A DNA stretch of 64,000 nt. Source: Pseudomonas sp. DNDY-54. Its GTDB lineage: Bacteria > Pseudomonadota > Gammaproteobacteria > Pseudomonadales > Pseudomonadaceae. The DNA lies in assembly GCF_019880365.1 (NCBI RefSeq), contig NZ_CP082271.1, positions 744,001 to 808,000 of the forward strand, given 5' to 3'. Below, one piece after another: positions 43,510 to 51,782 of this stretch (its first letter is position 1; every line of letters starts with the position of its first letter). The position numbers and the translations under genes were made by a program. Below the pieces are notes generated by a model, which worked only from the letters and a program-made list of their open reading frames with translations, ran no database searches and was not told the DNA's origin.

Positions 43510-44391
43510 ATGCCCGTTCCCGCCGCCCGCAGCACCCTGCATCTGCCCCAAGGTCACTGGGCCACTGTGCTTGACTGCCTATGTGCGCATTTTCAGGCAA
43601 TTGACCGGGCGACCTGGCTCGATCGTTTCGCCCGCGGCCGCGTGCTGGGTGCGGACGGGCAGCCACTGGCGCTCGACCACCCTTATCAGGTGGGTTTAAA
43701 GGTTTATTACTTCCGTGAGGTGCCGGACGAGAAGCCGATCCCGTTCGAGGAAGCCGTGCTGCATCTGGACGACCACCTGCTGGTGGCGGACAAGCCCCAC
43801 TTTCTGCCGGTGATGCCGGCTGGCGAATACGTCAACGAGACGCTGCTGGCGCGCCTGAGCAAGCGTGTGGGCAATCCCGATCTGGTGCCGATCCATCGCA
43901 TCGACCGACTGACGGCTGGGCTGGTGCTGTTCTCGACCAATCCCGAGAGTCGCGGTCGCTACCAGGCGCTGTTCCGCGAGCGCCGTATCGACAAGCGTTA
44001 TGAGGCGATCTGCCCGGCGCTGCCTGACCTTGAATTTCCTCGTGTAGAGCGGTTGCACATGATCGACGGCGAGCCGTTCTTCCTGATGAAACGCGGCGAC
44101 GGCGAACCCAACAGCGAGACGCGCATCGAGGTGCTCGAACGTCGTGGCGAGCTTTGGCGTTACGCGCTCTATCCGGTTACCGGACGCAAACATCAACTGC
44201 GCTTGCAGATGGCCACGCTGGGTGCCGGTATCTGCAATGACCCCTTCTATCCCGAGCTGATCGAGCGCGGCCGGCGTGATCAGGATGACTATTCGAAGCC
44301 GCTGAAGCTGCTGGCACGTGGGCTGGAATTTACCGATCCGCTGACCGGCGAGCGGCGCCGGTTCGAGAGTCGCCTGCAGTTGAATTGGTAG
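43510..44391 (+). CDS. RluA-family pseudouridine synthase
   Basis: A 293-residue pseudouridine synthase. The catalytic Asp132 lies in the family motif PIHRIDRLTAGLVLFS; Ile replaces the more usual Leu. The conserved LLVADKPHFLPVMPAG precedes it, and RYEAICPAL and YPVTGRKHQLRLQMA follow. There is no N-terminal S4 domain beyond a short region, so it is closest to the RluA/TruC-like 'RNA pseudouridine synthase' group. The RNA target is not inferable. The ATG at 43510 replaces a longer frame that runs back across the divergent DUF899 gene. Confidence 0.9.
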   Translation: MPVPAARSTLHLPQGHWATVLDCLCAHFQAIDRATWLDRFARGRVLGADGQPLALDHPYQVGLKVYYFREVPDEKPIPFEEAVLHLDDHLLVADKPHFLPVMPAGEYVNETLLARLSKRVGNPDLVPIHRIDRLTAGLVLFSTNPESRGRYQALFRERRIDKRYEAICPALPDLEFPRVERLHMIDGEPFFLMKRGDGEPNSETRIEVLERRGELWRYALYPVTGRKHQLRLQMATLGAGICNDPFYPELIERGRRDQDDYSKPLKLLARGLEFTDPLTGERRRFESRLQLNW

Positions 44392-44430
44392 ACCGCTCCG
44401 TTAGCCCCCGGTAGGCGGCATGGTCCTGTT

Positions 44431-44516
44431 TGAAGGAGCGAGCTTGCTCGCGAATCCTATGGGATACCGTTGCAAAAGCTTCGCCAGCGAGCTGGCTCTT
44501 GCAAAATTGAGTGGTA
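44431..44516. repeat. REP/BIME pair
   Basis: GGAGCGAGCTTGCTCGCGAA (44435-44454) is a standard Pseudomonas REP with palindrome GCGAGC-TT-GCTCGC. A second unit, AGCTTCGCCAGCGAGCTGGC, lies in opposite orientation about 25 bases on. They lie within the 266-base gene-free gap between the pseudouridine synthase and the endonuclease VIII-like gene. Confidence 0.85.
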
Positions 44517-44657
44517 TTCCGGACAGCTGGAAGCGTCTTACCGACACCTGAGCGCAGCAGGTCTCGACGGTCCCTTGGCTTGCTCGAGCGGGTGGCTGAC
44601 ACCATCTCAGTCGCCCCTAGTCGATATTGTTAACGCCCCAGCCGAAGCGATATCGCC

Positions 44658-45434
44658 ATGCCTGAAGGTCCATCTATCGTCATCCTTCGCGAAGAAGCTG
44701 CCATATTCACCGGCAAAACCATCGAGCGCGCGGAGGGCAATAGCAAGCTCGACACATCACGGTTGGTCGGCCAGACGGTGCGTTCGTTTCGCAGTTGGGG
44801 CAAACACTTCCTGATCGAGCTGGACGATGTGTCCCTGCGTATCCATCTGCTGCTGTTCGGCAGTTACCGGATCAACGAGCGCAAGGAATCCGCGCCGCGC
44901 CTGAGCCTGGGCTTTGCCAACGGCGAGCTGAATTTCTACGGCTGCTCGGTGCAGTTCATCGAAGGCCCGCTGGATGAGGCCTATGACTGGAGCGCCGATG
45001 TGATGAGCGACGCTTGGGACAGCCGTGCCGCACTGAAGAAGCTGCGCGCACGGCCCCGGCTGCTGGCCTGCGATGCACTGCTGGACCAAACGCTGTTTTC
45101 CGGCTCCGGCAACATCATCAAGAACGAAGTGCTGTTTCGCACGCGCATCCATCCACTGTCACTGGTCGGCGAGCTGCCGGCGACCAAGTTGCGGGCGCTG
45201 GTTAACGAAGCACGGACCTACAGCTTCGATTTCCTTCAGTGGAAGCGCGAGGGCACCCTCAAGGCGCACTGGTTGGCGCATACCAAAAGGACCTGCCCGC
45301 GCTGCAAGATTCCCTTCGTCAAAGCCAAGTCACTGGGCCGTAGCCAGCGCCGCAGTTTTTATTGCGAGCGTTGTCAGAAGCGCTACGGCGATAGCGATCA
45401 GGTGGCAGCTGAACAACCCGCCCCCGATGCCTAG
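44658..45434 (+). CDS. Endonuclease VIII-like DNA glycosylase (Nei family)
   Basis: A 258-residue Fpg/Nei-family base-excision enzyme. After the start Met comes PEGPSIVILREEAA, in which the N-terminal Pro and the Glu are the catalytic pair of the family. The H2TH region contains LDQTLFSGSGNIIKNEVLFRTRIHP. The zinc finger at the C-terminus is CPRCKIPF...FYCERCQKRYG. The PEGPS start favours Nei rather than MutM (PELPEVE). These enzymes remove oxidised pyrimidines. The start at 44658 is fixed by the need for Pro at position 2. The gene is followed closely by a DUF192 gene. Confidence 0.9.
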   Translation: MPEGPSIVILREEAAIFTGKTIERAEGNSKLDTSRLVGQTVRSFRSWGKHFLIELDDVSLRIHLLLFGSYRINERKESAPRLSLGFANGELNFYGCSVQFIEGPLDEAYDWSADVMSDAWDSRAALKKLRARPRLLACDALLDQTLFSGSGNIIKNEVLFRTRIHPLSLVGELPATKLRALVNEARTYSFDFLQWKREGTLKAHWLAHTKRTCPRCKIPFVKAKSLGRSQRRSFYCERCQKRYGDSDQVAAEQPAPDA

Positions 45435-45503
45435 CAAGGCAGTCGATGTATGCTTCGTCGGCTTGCAGCCGCCTGCGTTCTCCACTCCGAGGTCGACCGT
45501 TCC

Positions 45504-45926
45504 ATGCGTACCGCTTTGCTGTCATCGCTCGTTGCCCTGGCCGGGCTCGCCACTGCTCACGCCAGTGAGCCGCTGCTCGACCTGCAGGTTGGCGCAACGC
45601 CACTCAAGGCTGAATACGCCCGCTCTCCCGACGAGCGCGCGCGCGGCCTGATGGAGCGCACCGAGCTCGCGGCGGATCGCGGCATGCTGTTTCGCTTCGG
45701 CGATTTCCGCCGTCACTGCCTGTGGATGAAAGACACGCCGCTGCCGCTCTCGGCGGCCTTCATGGACGAGCAGGGGCGCATCGTCGATATCCTCGATCTG
45801 CAGCCGCTGGACACCACGATCCGCTGTTCGCGCGAGTCCGCGCGTTACGCGTTGGAAGTGAACCAGGGCTGGTTTCGTCAACACCGACTCGAGGTTGGCG
45901 ATCAGGTGACCGGCATCCCGGACTAG
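45504..45926 (+). CDS. DUF192 secreted protein
   Basis: A 140-residue DUF192 protein with a signal peptide (MRTALLSSLVALAGLATAHA). The family core is ARSPDERARGLMERTELAADRGMLFRF, then LWMKDTPLPLSAAFMDEQGRIVDI and ARYALEVNQGWFRQH. The function of the family is unknown. The ATG at 45504 begins the signal sequence; 18 upstream in-frame codons are not needed. It is 69 bases downstream of the nei-like gene. The phn control region begins just after it. Confidence 0.9.
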   Translation: MRTALLSSLVALAGLATAHASEPLLDLQVGATPLKAEYARSPDERARGLMERTELAADRGMLFRFGDFRRHCLWMKDTPLPLSAAFMDEQGRIVDILDLQPLDTTIRCSRESARYALEVNQGWFRQHRLEVGDQVTGIPD

Positions 45927-45992
45927 TCCCGATACGACGGGCCGACACCGGTCGGCGAGCGAGACGGCACGCGCCTGCTTGTCCGTTGCGCC

Positions 45993-46002
45993 TGTTTAGA
46001 CA
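45993..46002. promoter_or_regulatory. Candidate PhnF operator upstream of phnC
   Basis: TGTTTAGACA is a near-palindrome of the HutC/PhnF-type TGT-N4-ACA form. The same motif appears as a perfect palindrome at 48922-48931, at the start of phnF. It directly abuts the PhoB-like repeats that begin at 46002. The assignment is inference from motif recurrence. Confidence 0.5.
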
Positions 46003-46030
46003 AGTCATCGAACGGTCACAGTCCTTTCAC
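46002..46030 (+). promoter_or_regulatory. Candidate Pho box (three PhoB-type repeats) upstream of phnC
   Basis: Three seven-base units, AAGTCAT, CGGTCAC and CTTTCAC, are spaced exactly 11 bases apart with four-base spacers. Each matches the PhoB repeat CTGTCAT at five of seven positions by eye. The block lies 86 bases before phnC. PhoB control of phn operons is well established in E. coli, so the site is plausible. Confidence 0.65.
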
Positions 46031-46115
46031 CGAAACGACATGGGTCGTGCCTAAGGTCATGCCTCATCAGACGGCCGCCAACGGTTGCCGTCGTTCTCGA
46101 TGAGGGAGTCGGTCC

Positions 46116-46961
46116 ATGAGTGCGGTGATCCGTGTCGACAGTCTGAACAAGACCTTCGCAGGCAAACGTGCCCTGCATGACCTGGCGCTGTCCGTTCAGC
46201 CAGGTGAGATGGTGGCGCTGATCGGCGCATCCGGTTCCGGCAAGTCCACGCTGCTGCGGCACATCGCGGGGCTGGCCTGCGGTGATCGCGCGGGTGGCCA
46301 TATTCAGGTGCTGGGGCGCGAGGTGCAGTCGGCGGGACGTCTGAACGCGGACGTGCGGCGGTTGCGTGCCGACATCGGCTACATCTTCCAGCAGTTCAAT
46401 CTGGTCAATCGCCTCAGCGTGCTGGACAACGTGCTGCTGGGCTTTCTCGGGCGTATGCCGCGCTGGCGCGGCTCGCTGGGCATGTTCAGCGCCGAGCAGA
46501 AGCAACAGGCAATGGCGGCCCTGGACCGCGTGGGGCTGGCGCATCGTGCCGAACAGCGTGCTTCGACGCTCTCCGGTGGCCAGCAGCAGCGCGTGGCCAT
46601 CGCCCGTGCGCTGACGCAGCAGGCCGAAGTGATACTCGCCGATGAGCCGATCGCCTCGCTCGACCCCGAGTCCGCGCGCAAGGTCATGGACATCCTCGCG
46701 GACATCAATCGCCTCGACGGGAAGACCGTTGTCGTCACGCTGCATCAGGTCGACTACGCCCTGCGTTATTGCCAGCGGGCGGTGGCCTTGAAGGACGGCC
46801 GTATTCATTACGACGGTGCCTGTGCCGACCTCGATTCGCGGCTTCTCAACGATCTCTATGGCGCCGATCTCGACGCCAGCCTGCTGTTCTCCGATCAGAC
46901 CCGCACACCTGCCGTTCCAGTGCCTGAACAGGTGCGGACGCTGAGCCTGGCGCGGGCCTGA
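46116..46961 (+). CDS. phnC: Phosphonate ABC transporter ATPase PhnC
   Basis: The ATPase of the phosphonate importer. The 281-residue protein has Walker A ALIGASGSGKST, the Q-loop FQQFNLVNRLSVLDN, the signature LSGGQQQRVAIARAL and Walker B VILADEPIASLDPES. It begins the phn operon, with a GAGGGAG site before the ATG. The gene for the binding protein phnD begins 63 bases after its stop. The C-terminal 30 or so residues (SDQTRTPAVPVPEQV) are an extra tail compared with the E. coli protein. Confidence 0.96.
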   Translation: MSAVIRVDSLNKTFAGKRALHDLALSVQPGEMVALIGASGSGKSTLLRHIAGLACGDRAGGHIQVLGREVQSAGRLNADVRRLRADIGYIFQQFNLVNRLSVLDNVLLGFLGRMPRWRGSLGMFSAEQKQQAMAALDRVGLAHRAEQRASTLSGGQQQRVAIARALTQQAEVILADEPIASLDPESARKVMDILADINRLDGKTVVVTLHQVDYALRYCQRAVALKDGRIHYDGACADLDSRLLNDLYGADLDASLLFSDQTRTPAVPVPEQVRTLSLARA

Positions 46962-47024
46962 TTTCTCGATTTTCTGATGCCACGCATGCCAACCCCACCG
47001 TCATCCAATGACAGGAGCTTTTCC

Positions 47025-48032
47025 ATGTTCAATCGTATTGGCCGCGTACTGGCCGCCTCTGCCTTGTTGACCGGCTCGCTGCTGGGCAGCGCGTACGCGG
47101 AAGACAAGGAACTGAATTTCGGCATCATCTCCACCGAATCCTCGCAGAACCTGCGGGCCGTCTGGGATCCCTTCCTCGCGGCCATGAGCGAGCGCACCGG
47201 GATGAAGGTCAATGCCTTCTTCGCGCCGGATTACGCCGGCATCATCCAGGGCATGCGCTTCGACAAGGTCGACCTGGCCTGGTATGGCAACAAGTCGGCG
47301 ATGGAAGCCGTGGACCGCGCCGGCGGCGAAATCTTCGCCCAGACCGTCGCGTCCAACGGTGCGCAGGGTTACTACAGCCTGCTGGTGGCGCACAAGGACA
47401 GCCCCATCAACTCCGTCGAAGACATGCTCAAGGACGCCAGCAAGCTGACCTTCGCCAACGGCGATCCGAATTCGACCTCGGGCTATCTGGTGCCGGGCTA
47501 CTACGTGTTCGCCAAGAACAAGGTAGACGCCAACAAGATCTTCAAGCGCTCGCTCAATGGCAGCCACGAAGTGAATGCGTTGTCGGTCGCCAACAAGCAG
47601 GTAGACGTCGGCACCTTCAACAACGAGGGCATGGAGCGTCTGGAGTTGACCGCGCCGGAGAAGGCCGCGCAACTCAAGGTGATCTGGACCTCGCCGCTGA
47701 TTCCAGCTGACCCAATGGTCTGGCGCAAGAACCTGCCGGACGCGACCAAAGCCGACATTCGCGAGTTCTTCATGACCTACGGCGACAAGCCCGACGAAAT
47801 GGAGGTGCTGGCTGACCTGCAGTGGGGCAAGTTCCGCGCCTCGGATGATGACCAGCTGCTGCCGATCCGTCAGTTGGAGCTGTTCAAGAAGCGTAGCGAA
47901 GTCGCCAACAACGCCAAGCTGGACGACAGCGACAAGCAGGCTCAATTGAAGGAACTGGACGCCCAGCTCGCCGCGCTCGAGCAGCGCATGGCCGAGATCG
48001 AGCAGAAAACCGCCGCCGCTACGGCTGGCTGA
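47025..48032 (+). CDS. phnD: Phosphonate-binding periplasmic protein PhnD
   Basis: The periplasmic solute-binding protein for phosphonates, 335 residues with signal peptide (MFNRIGRVLAASALLTGSLLGSAYA). The mature part starts ELNFGIISTESSQNLRAVWDPF. It contains DLAWYGNKSAMEAVDRAGGEIFAQ, where the phosphonate-contacting residues lie, and SKLTFANGDPNSTSGYLVPGYYVF, whose Ser-Thr-Ser binds the phosphoryl group. The C-terminal helix (DKQAQLKELDAQLAALEQRM) is a likely coiled coil; E. coli PhnD dimerises through its C-terminal helix. The ATG at 47025, with an AGGAG site, starts the signal peptide. Confidence 0.96.
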   Translation: MFNRIGRVLAASALLTGSLLGSAYAEDKELNFGIISTESSQNLRAVWDPFLAAMSERTGMKVNAFFAPDYAGIIQGMRFDKVDLAWYGNKSAMEAVDRAGGEIFAQTVASNGAQGYYSLLVAHKDSPINSVEDMLKDASKLTFANGDPNSTSGYLVPGYYVFAKNKVDANKIFKRSLNGSHEVNALSVANKQVDVGTFNNEGMERLELTAPEKAAQLKVIWTSPLIPADPMVWRKNLPDATKADIREFFMTYGDKPDEMEVLADLQWGKFRASDDDQLLPIRQLELFKKRSEVANNAKLDDSDKQAQLKELDAQLAALEQRMAEIEQKTAAATAG

Positions 48033-48084
48033 TCCGCTGGCCGCCGCGCAAGCGGCGGCCGACTTCTGTTTGCCGGAGCATCCG

Positions 48085-48879
48085 ATGACTTCACTAACCG
48101 CGCATACCCCAGTTGCCGCGCCGCAGAAACACTCGTGGTTCAAGCTGGTTGGCTGGGGACTGTTTCTCGCACTGCTGGGTTGGTCCTGGCAGGGCGCCGA
48201 GATGAACCCGCTTATGTTGATCCGTGACGCCGGCAACATGGCGACCTTCGCCGCCGACTTCTTTCCCCCGGATTTCAGCAACTGGGAGCTGTACCTGACG
48301 GAGATGATCGTCACCGTGCAGATCGCCCTTTGGGGCACGGTACTGGCCATCCTCTGCGCGATTCCGCTGGGCATTCTCTGTGCCGATAACATCGTGCCCT
48401 GGTGGGTCTACCAACCGGTCCGGCGCTTGATGGACGCGTGCCGCTCGATCAATGAAATGGTCTTCGCGATGCTCTTCGTCGTTGCGGTCGGCCTCGGGCC
48501 TTTCGCCGGCGTACTGGCGCTGTTCGTCGGCACCACCGGCGTGCTTGCCAAGCTCTTCGCCGAAGCGGTCGAAGCGATTGAGCCAGGCCCGGTTGAAGGC
48601 GTGCGCGCCACCGGTGCCAGCGCGCTGCAAGAGGTCATCTTCGGTGTCATTCCACAGGTGCTGCCGTTGTGGATTTCCTACGCGCTGTATCGCTTCGAAT
48701 CCAACGTGCGCTCGGCGACGGTGGTGGGCATGGTCGGCGCCGGCGGCATCGGCGTAATTCTCTGGGAGGCCATTCGCGGCTTCCAGTTCGGCCAGACCTG
48801 CGCGCTGCTGATCGTCATCGTGGCGGTGGTCAGCGTGATCGACATCATCTCCCAGCGCCTGCGCAAACTCTTCATCTGA
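48085..48879 (+). CDS. phnE: Phosphonate ABC transporter permease PhnE
   Basis: The inner-membrane permease for phosphonates, 264 residues with about six hydrophobic segments. The EAA-type loop is visible around VEAIEPGPVEGVRATGASALQEVIFGVIPQVLP, which contacts PhnC. RSATVVGMVGAGGIGVILWEAIRG is the conserved C-terminal region of PhnE/PtxC proteins. The start ATG at 48085 follows a CCGGAG site. A TTG five codons earlier is in frame but unneeded. Confidence 0.95.
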   Translation: MTSLTAHTPVAAPQKHSWFKLVGWGLFLALLGWSWQGAEMNPLMLIRDAGNMATFAADFFPPDFSNWELYLTEMIVTVQIALWGTVLAILCAIPLGILCADNIVPWWVYQPVRRLMDACRSINEMVFAMLFVVAVGLGPFAGVLALFVGTTGVLAKLFAEAVEAIEPGPVEGVRATGASALQEVIFGVIPQVLPLWISYALYRFESNVRSATVVGMVGAGGIGVILWEAIRGFQFGQTCALLIVIVAVVSVIDIISQRLRKLFI

Positions 48880-48914
48880 CCGGAGACCGGCGCCGTGTGC
48901 GTCCTTTTTTAGCC

Positions 48915-49619
48915 ATGCACCTGTCTAGACAACCTCAACCGCGATACCTGCAACTGGCCGCTCAGTTGCGTGAGGAGTTACGCCACTTGCAGCCCGGCGA
49001 TCAGTTGCCCGGCGAGGTCCAGCTCGCGACCCGGTTTGCGGTCAATCGGCATACGCTGCGCCGCGCCATCGATGAGCTGGTCAGCGAGGGCCGCGTGCTG
49101 CGCCAACAGGGCCGCAGTACACGAGTGCTGGCGCGTCCGCTGATCTATCCGCTGGCGGCCGGCAGTGCCTACAGCGAGTCACTCTCGGCGCAGGGGCACG
49201 GTGTCCAGGCGCGGCTGCTGCAACGCCAGCTGCGTTCGGCCACATCGGAAGAGGCCGACTACCTGAAGCTGGGCGAGGGTGCGACCTTGCTGGAGCTGCA
49301 TACCTTGCGGCTGCTCGACCAGCAACCGGTCAGCCTGATCCGACACCGCTTCTGTGCCAGTCACCAGACGTTGCTGGAGGACTACAACGGCGGGTCGCTG
49401 CGCCAGTACCTGGCCGAACGTCAACTGCCGCTGCACCGCGCCTTCAGCCTGATCGGCGCCCGGCTGCCCACGTCGGACGAGGCTGACCAGTTGCTGATGC
49501 CGCGCCACGCGCCACTGCTGACCGTACTCACCCTTTCACATGACCTGGCCGGGCGGCCGGTGGAGCTGTCGCTGTCGACCAGCCGCGCCGATTGCTTCCA
49601 GTACCAGGTCGCCACCTGA
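48915..49619 (+). CDS. phnF: GntR/HutC-family regulator PhnF
   Basis: A 234-residue repressor-type regulator. The N-terminal GntR winged helix is YLQLAAQLREELRHLQPGDQL, then TRFAVNRHTLRRAIDELVSEGRVLRQQGRSTRVL. The UTRA effector domain (about residues 80-234) follows, as in HutC and PhnF. In M. smegmatis PhnF represses phosphonate transport genes. Its gene sits in the E. coli order between phnE and phnG. A putative operator overlaps its first codons. The T-run TTTTTT just before the start might weaken upstream transcription. Confidence 0.93.
   Translation: MHLSRQPQPRYLQLAAQLREELRHLQPGDQLPGEVQLATRFAVNRHTLRRAIDELVSEGRVLRQQGRSTRVLARPLIYPLAAGSAYSESLSAQGHGVQARLLQRQLRSATSEEADYLKLGEGATLLELHTLRLLDQQPVSLIRHRFCASHQTLLEDYNGGSLRQYLAERQLPLHRAFSLIGARLPTSDEADQLLMPRHAPLLTVLTLSHDLAGRPVELSLSTSRADCFQYQVAT
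48922..48931. promoter_or_regulatory. Candidate PhnF operator inside the phnF start region
   Basis: TGTCTAGACA is a perfect ten-base palindrome starting eight bases after the first base of the phnF ATG. It is the same motif as TGTTTAGACA before phnC. It could let PhnF repress its own expression or act as a second looping site. Inference from sequence only. Confidence 0.45.
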
Positions 49620-49630
49620 TGGAGACGCGC

Positions 49631-50071
49631 ATGACCCCAGAAATTGCCACTCGCCAACGCTGGATGGGCGTGCTTGCCCGTGCTGGCGATGAGCTGGCGC
49701 GCTACGAGGCCGAGCTCAAGGACATCAACTACCAGCTGGTCCGCGCCCCGGAAATCGGCATGACGTTGGTTCGCGGCCGCATGGGCGGTACGGGTGCCGC
49801 GTTCAACCTCGGAGAAATGACCGTTACCCGTTGCGTGGTACGGCTTGGCGATGGCCGGACCGGCTACAGCTACGTCGCCGGGCGCGACAAGCGCCACGCT
49901 GAACTGGCCGCGCTGGCCGATGCGCACTTGCAAGGTCGCGATCAGGCGCATTGGCAGGCGCAAGTCATCACGCCGCTCGCCTCCATCCAGGCGGCACGCC
50001 GCGCGGCGCAGGACGCCGAAACCGCCAGCAGCAAAGTGGAATTTTTCACACTGGTCAGAGGAGAAGACTGA
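49631..50071 (+). CDS. phnG: C-P lyase subunit PhnG
   Basis: A 146-residue subunit of the PhnGHIJ core complex that transfers phosphonate onto the ribose of ATP. The conserved RQRWMGVLARA opening, VRAPEIGMTLVRGRMGGTGAAFNLGEMTVTRCVVRL and GYSYVAGRDKRHAELAALADA identify the family. The ATG at 49631 has a GGAG site; an in-frame ATG four codons earlier overlaps the phnF stop. The last base of its stop codon is the first base of phnH's ATG. Confidence 0.94.
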   Translation: MTPEIATRQRWMGVLARAGDELARYEAELKDINYQLVRAPEIGMTLVRGRMGGTGAAFNLGEMTVTRCVVRLGDGRTGYSYVAGRDKRHAELAALADAHLQGRDQAHWQAQVITPLASIQAARRAAQDAETASSKVEFFTLVRGED

Positions 50072-50670
50072 TGAGCGCAGATCTTTTGCATCCGGCGTTC
50101 GACGATCAGGTGCTCGACAGCCAGCGCGTGTTTCGCACCGCGCTCAAGGCGCTCGCCGAGCCTGGCCTGACGCAGCCGCTGATCTCCGTACAGGCGCTTG
50201 AACCTCTGGCCCCGGCGAGCTACGCGCTGTGCCTCAGCCTGCTCGATGGCGATACGCGGTTGTGGCTGGCTCCTGCGTTCGATACGCCGACGGTGCGTGC
50301 CAACCTGGCGTTTCATTGCGGCTGCCCGATCGTGGCCGATCGCGAATCGGCTGATTTCGCGCTGCTCGGTGTTCAAGAGCTGGTCGATCTGTCCGGTTTC
50401 TGCACCGGCAGTGAACGCTTTCCCGACCAGTCCTGCACGTTGCTGGTCCAGGTCAATGCCCTCGAGGGTGGCGCAGCGTTGAGTTGGAGCGGCCCAGGGA
50501 TTTTCGGCCAGCGCGAGGTGGGCCTGCCGGTACCGGCTGCGTTCTGGCAGCAGCGCGCCGCTCGCAATGATTTCCCGCGCGGGCTGGACCTGTTTTTTGC
50601 CGCCGACCAGTCCCTGATCGGCTTGCCCCGCAGCACCCGCATAGCCGCATCGATAGAGGAGGTCGCCTGA
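50071..50670 (+). CDS. phnH: C-P lyase subunit PhnH
   Basis: A 199-residue subunit of the C-P lyase core complex. The family start HPAFDDQVLDSQRVFRTALKALAEPG is clear. GDTRLWLAPAFDTPTVRANLAFHCGCPIV and the C-terminal FPRGLDLFFAADQSLIGLPRSTRI complete it. PhnH is essential but has no known separate activity. It is joined to phnG and to phnI by one-base stop/start overlaps, the arrangement of a tightly coupled transcript. Confidence 0.94.
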   Translation: MSADLLHPAFDDQVLDSQRVFRTALKALAEPGLTQPLISVQALEPLAPASYALCLSLLDGDTRLWLAPAFDTPTVRANLAFHCGCPIVADRESADFALLGVQELVDLSGFCTGSERFPDQSCTLLVQVNALEGGAALSWSGPGIFGQREVGLPVPAAFWQQRAARNDFPRGLDLFFAADQSLIGLPRSTRIAASIEEVA

Positions 50671-51782
50671 TGTACGTAGCCGTCAAAGGTGGCGAGCAGG
50701 CCATCGATAATGCTCACCGGCTGCTGGCGAAGAAGCGCCGCGGCGATACCGCCTTGCCCGAGTTGAGCGTCAAGCAGATCCGTCAGCAACTGCCGTTGGC
50801 GGTGGCTCGGGTGATGGCCGAAGGGTCGCTGTTCGATGAGGAGCTGGCGGCGCTGGCGATCAAGCAGGCGGCTGGCGATCTGCTCGAAGCGATCTTCCTG
50901 CTGCGCGCTTATCGCACGACGTTGCCGCGCTTCGGCGCCAGCGTCCCTCTTGAAACCGCGCAGATGCGTCCGAACCGGCGCATCTCGGCCACCTTCAAGG
51001 ATTTGCCCGGCGGCCAGCTGCTCGGCCCGACCTTCGATTACAGCCATCGCCTGCTGGATTTCAGCCTGCTGGCCGAGGGCGAGCATCCCGGTCCGGAACT
51101 CGATCCTCAAGCCGAGCTTGCAGCCTGTCCACGTGTGCTCGATCTGCTCGCAAAGGAAGGCTTGATGAAGCCCGAGCGGGGCGACGATCAGGCGGTGCCG
51201 GACATCACCCGCGAACCCCTGGAGTTCCCCAGCGGTCGCGCCCAACGGCTACAAGCGCTGGCCCGTGGCGATGAAGGTTTTCTGCTGGCGCTGGGCTATT
51301 CGACCCAGCGCGGTTATGGCCGCAATCACCCCTTTGCCGGGGAAATCCGCATTGGCGATGTCGAGGTCTGGATGGAACCGCCAGAGTTGGGCTTCGCCGT
51401 ACCGCTGGGCGATATCGAAGTGACCGAGTGCGAGATGGTCAACCAGTTCGTCGGCGGGCAGGGCATCGACCCGCAGTTCACCCGCGGCTACGGGCTGGCC
51501 TTCGGTTACGCCGAGCGCAAGGCCATGGGCATGGCATTGGTCGATCGTGCGCTGCGCGGCGCCGAGTATGGCGAGACGGTGCAAGGCCCGGCGCAGCAGG
51601 AAGAGTTCGTGCTGATGCACTGCGACAACGTCGAAGCCGGTGGCTTCGTCTCACACCTCAAGCTGCCGCACTACGTCGATTTCCAGTCGGAACTGGAGTT
51701 GATTCGCAAGCTGCGCCGCGCACCGGTCGAGGAGACCGCCACGACCGAGTCCGAGCCCGATGCCAAGGAGCGCCGCGCATGA
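50670..51782 (+). CDS. phnI: C-P lyase subunit PhnI
   Basis: A 370-residue subunit; with PhnG, PhnH and PhnL it catalyses displacement of adenine from ATP by phosphonate. Family sequences are MYVAVKGGEQAIDNAHRLL, RISATFKDLPGGQLLGPTFDYSHRLLDF and LALGYSTQRGYGRNHPFAGEIRIGDVEV, with VTECEMVNQFVGG nearer the C-terminus. The length is close to the E. coli 354. The acidic tail (TATTESEPDAKERRA) is extra. It overlaps phnJ by four bases. Confidence 0.95.
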   Translation: MYVAVKGGEQAIDNAHRLLAKKRRGDTALPELSVKQIRQQLPLAVARVMAEGSLFDEELAALAIKQAAGDLLEAIFLLRAYRTTLPRFGASVPLETAQMRPNRRISATFKDLPGGQLLGPTFDYSHRLLDFSLLAEGEHPGPELDPQAELAACPRVLDLLAKEGLMKPERGDDQAVPDITREPLEFPSGRAQRLQALARGDEGFLLALGYSTQRGYGRNHPFAGEIRIGDVEVWMEPPELGFAVPLGDIEVTECEMVNQFVGGQGIDPQFTRGYGLAFGYAERKAMGMALVDRALRGAEYGETVQGPAQQEEFVLMHCDNVEAGGFVSHLKLPHYVDFQSELELIRKLRRAPVEETATTESEPDAKERRA

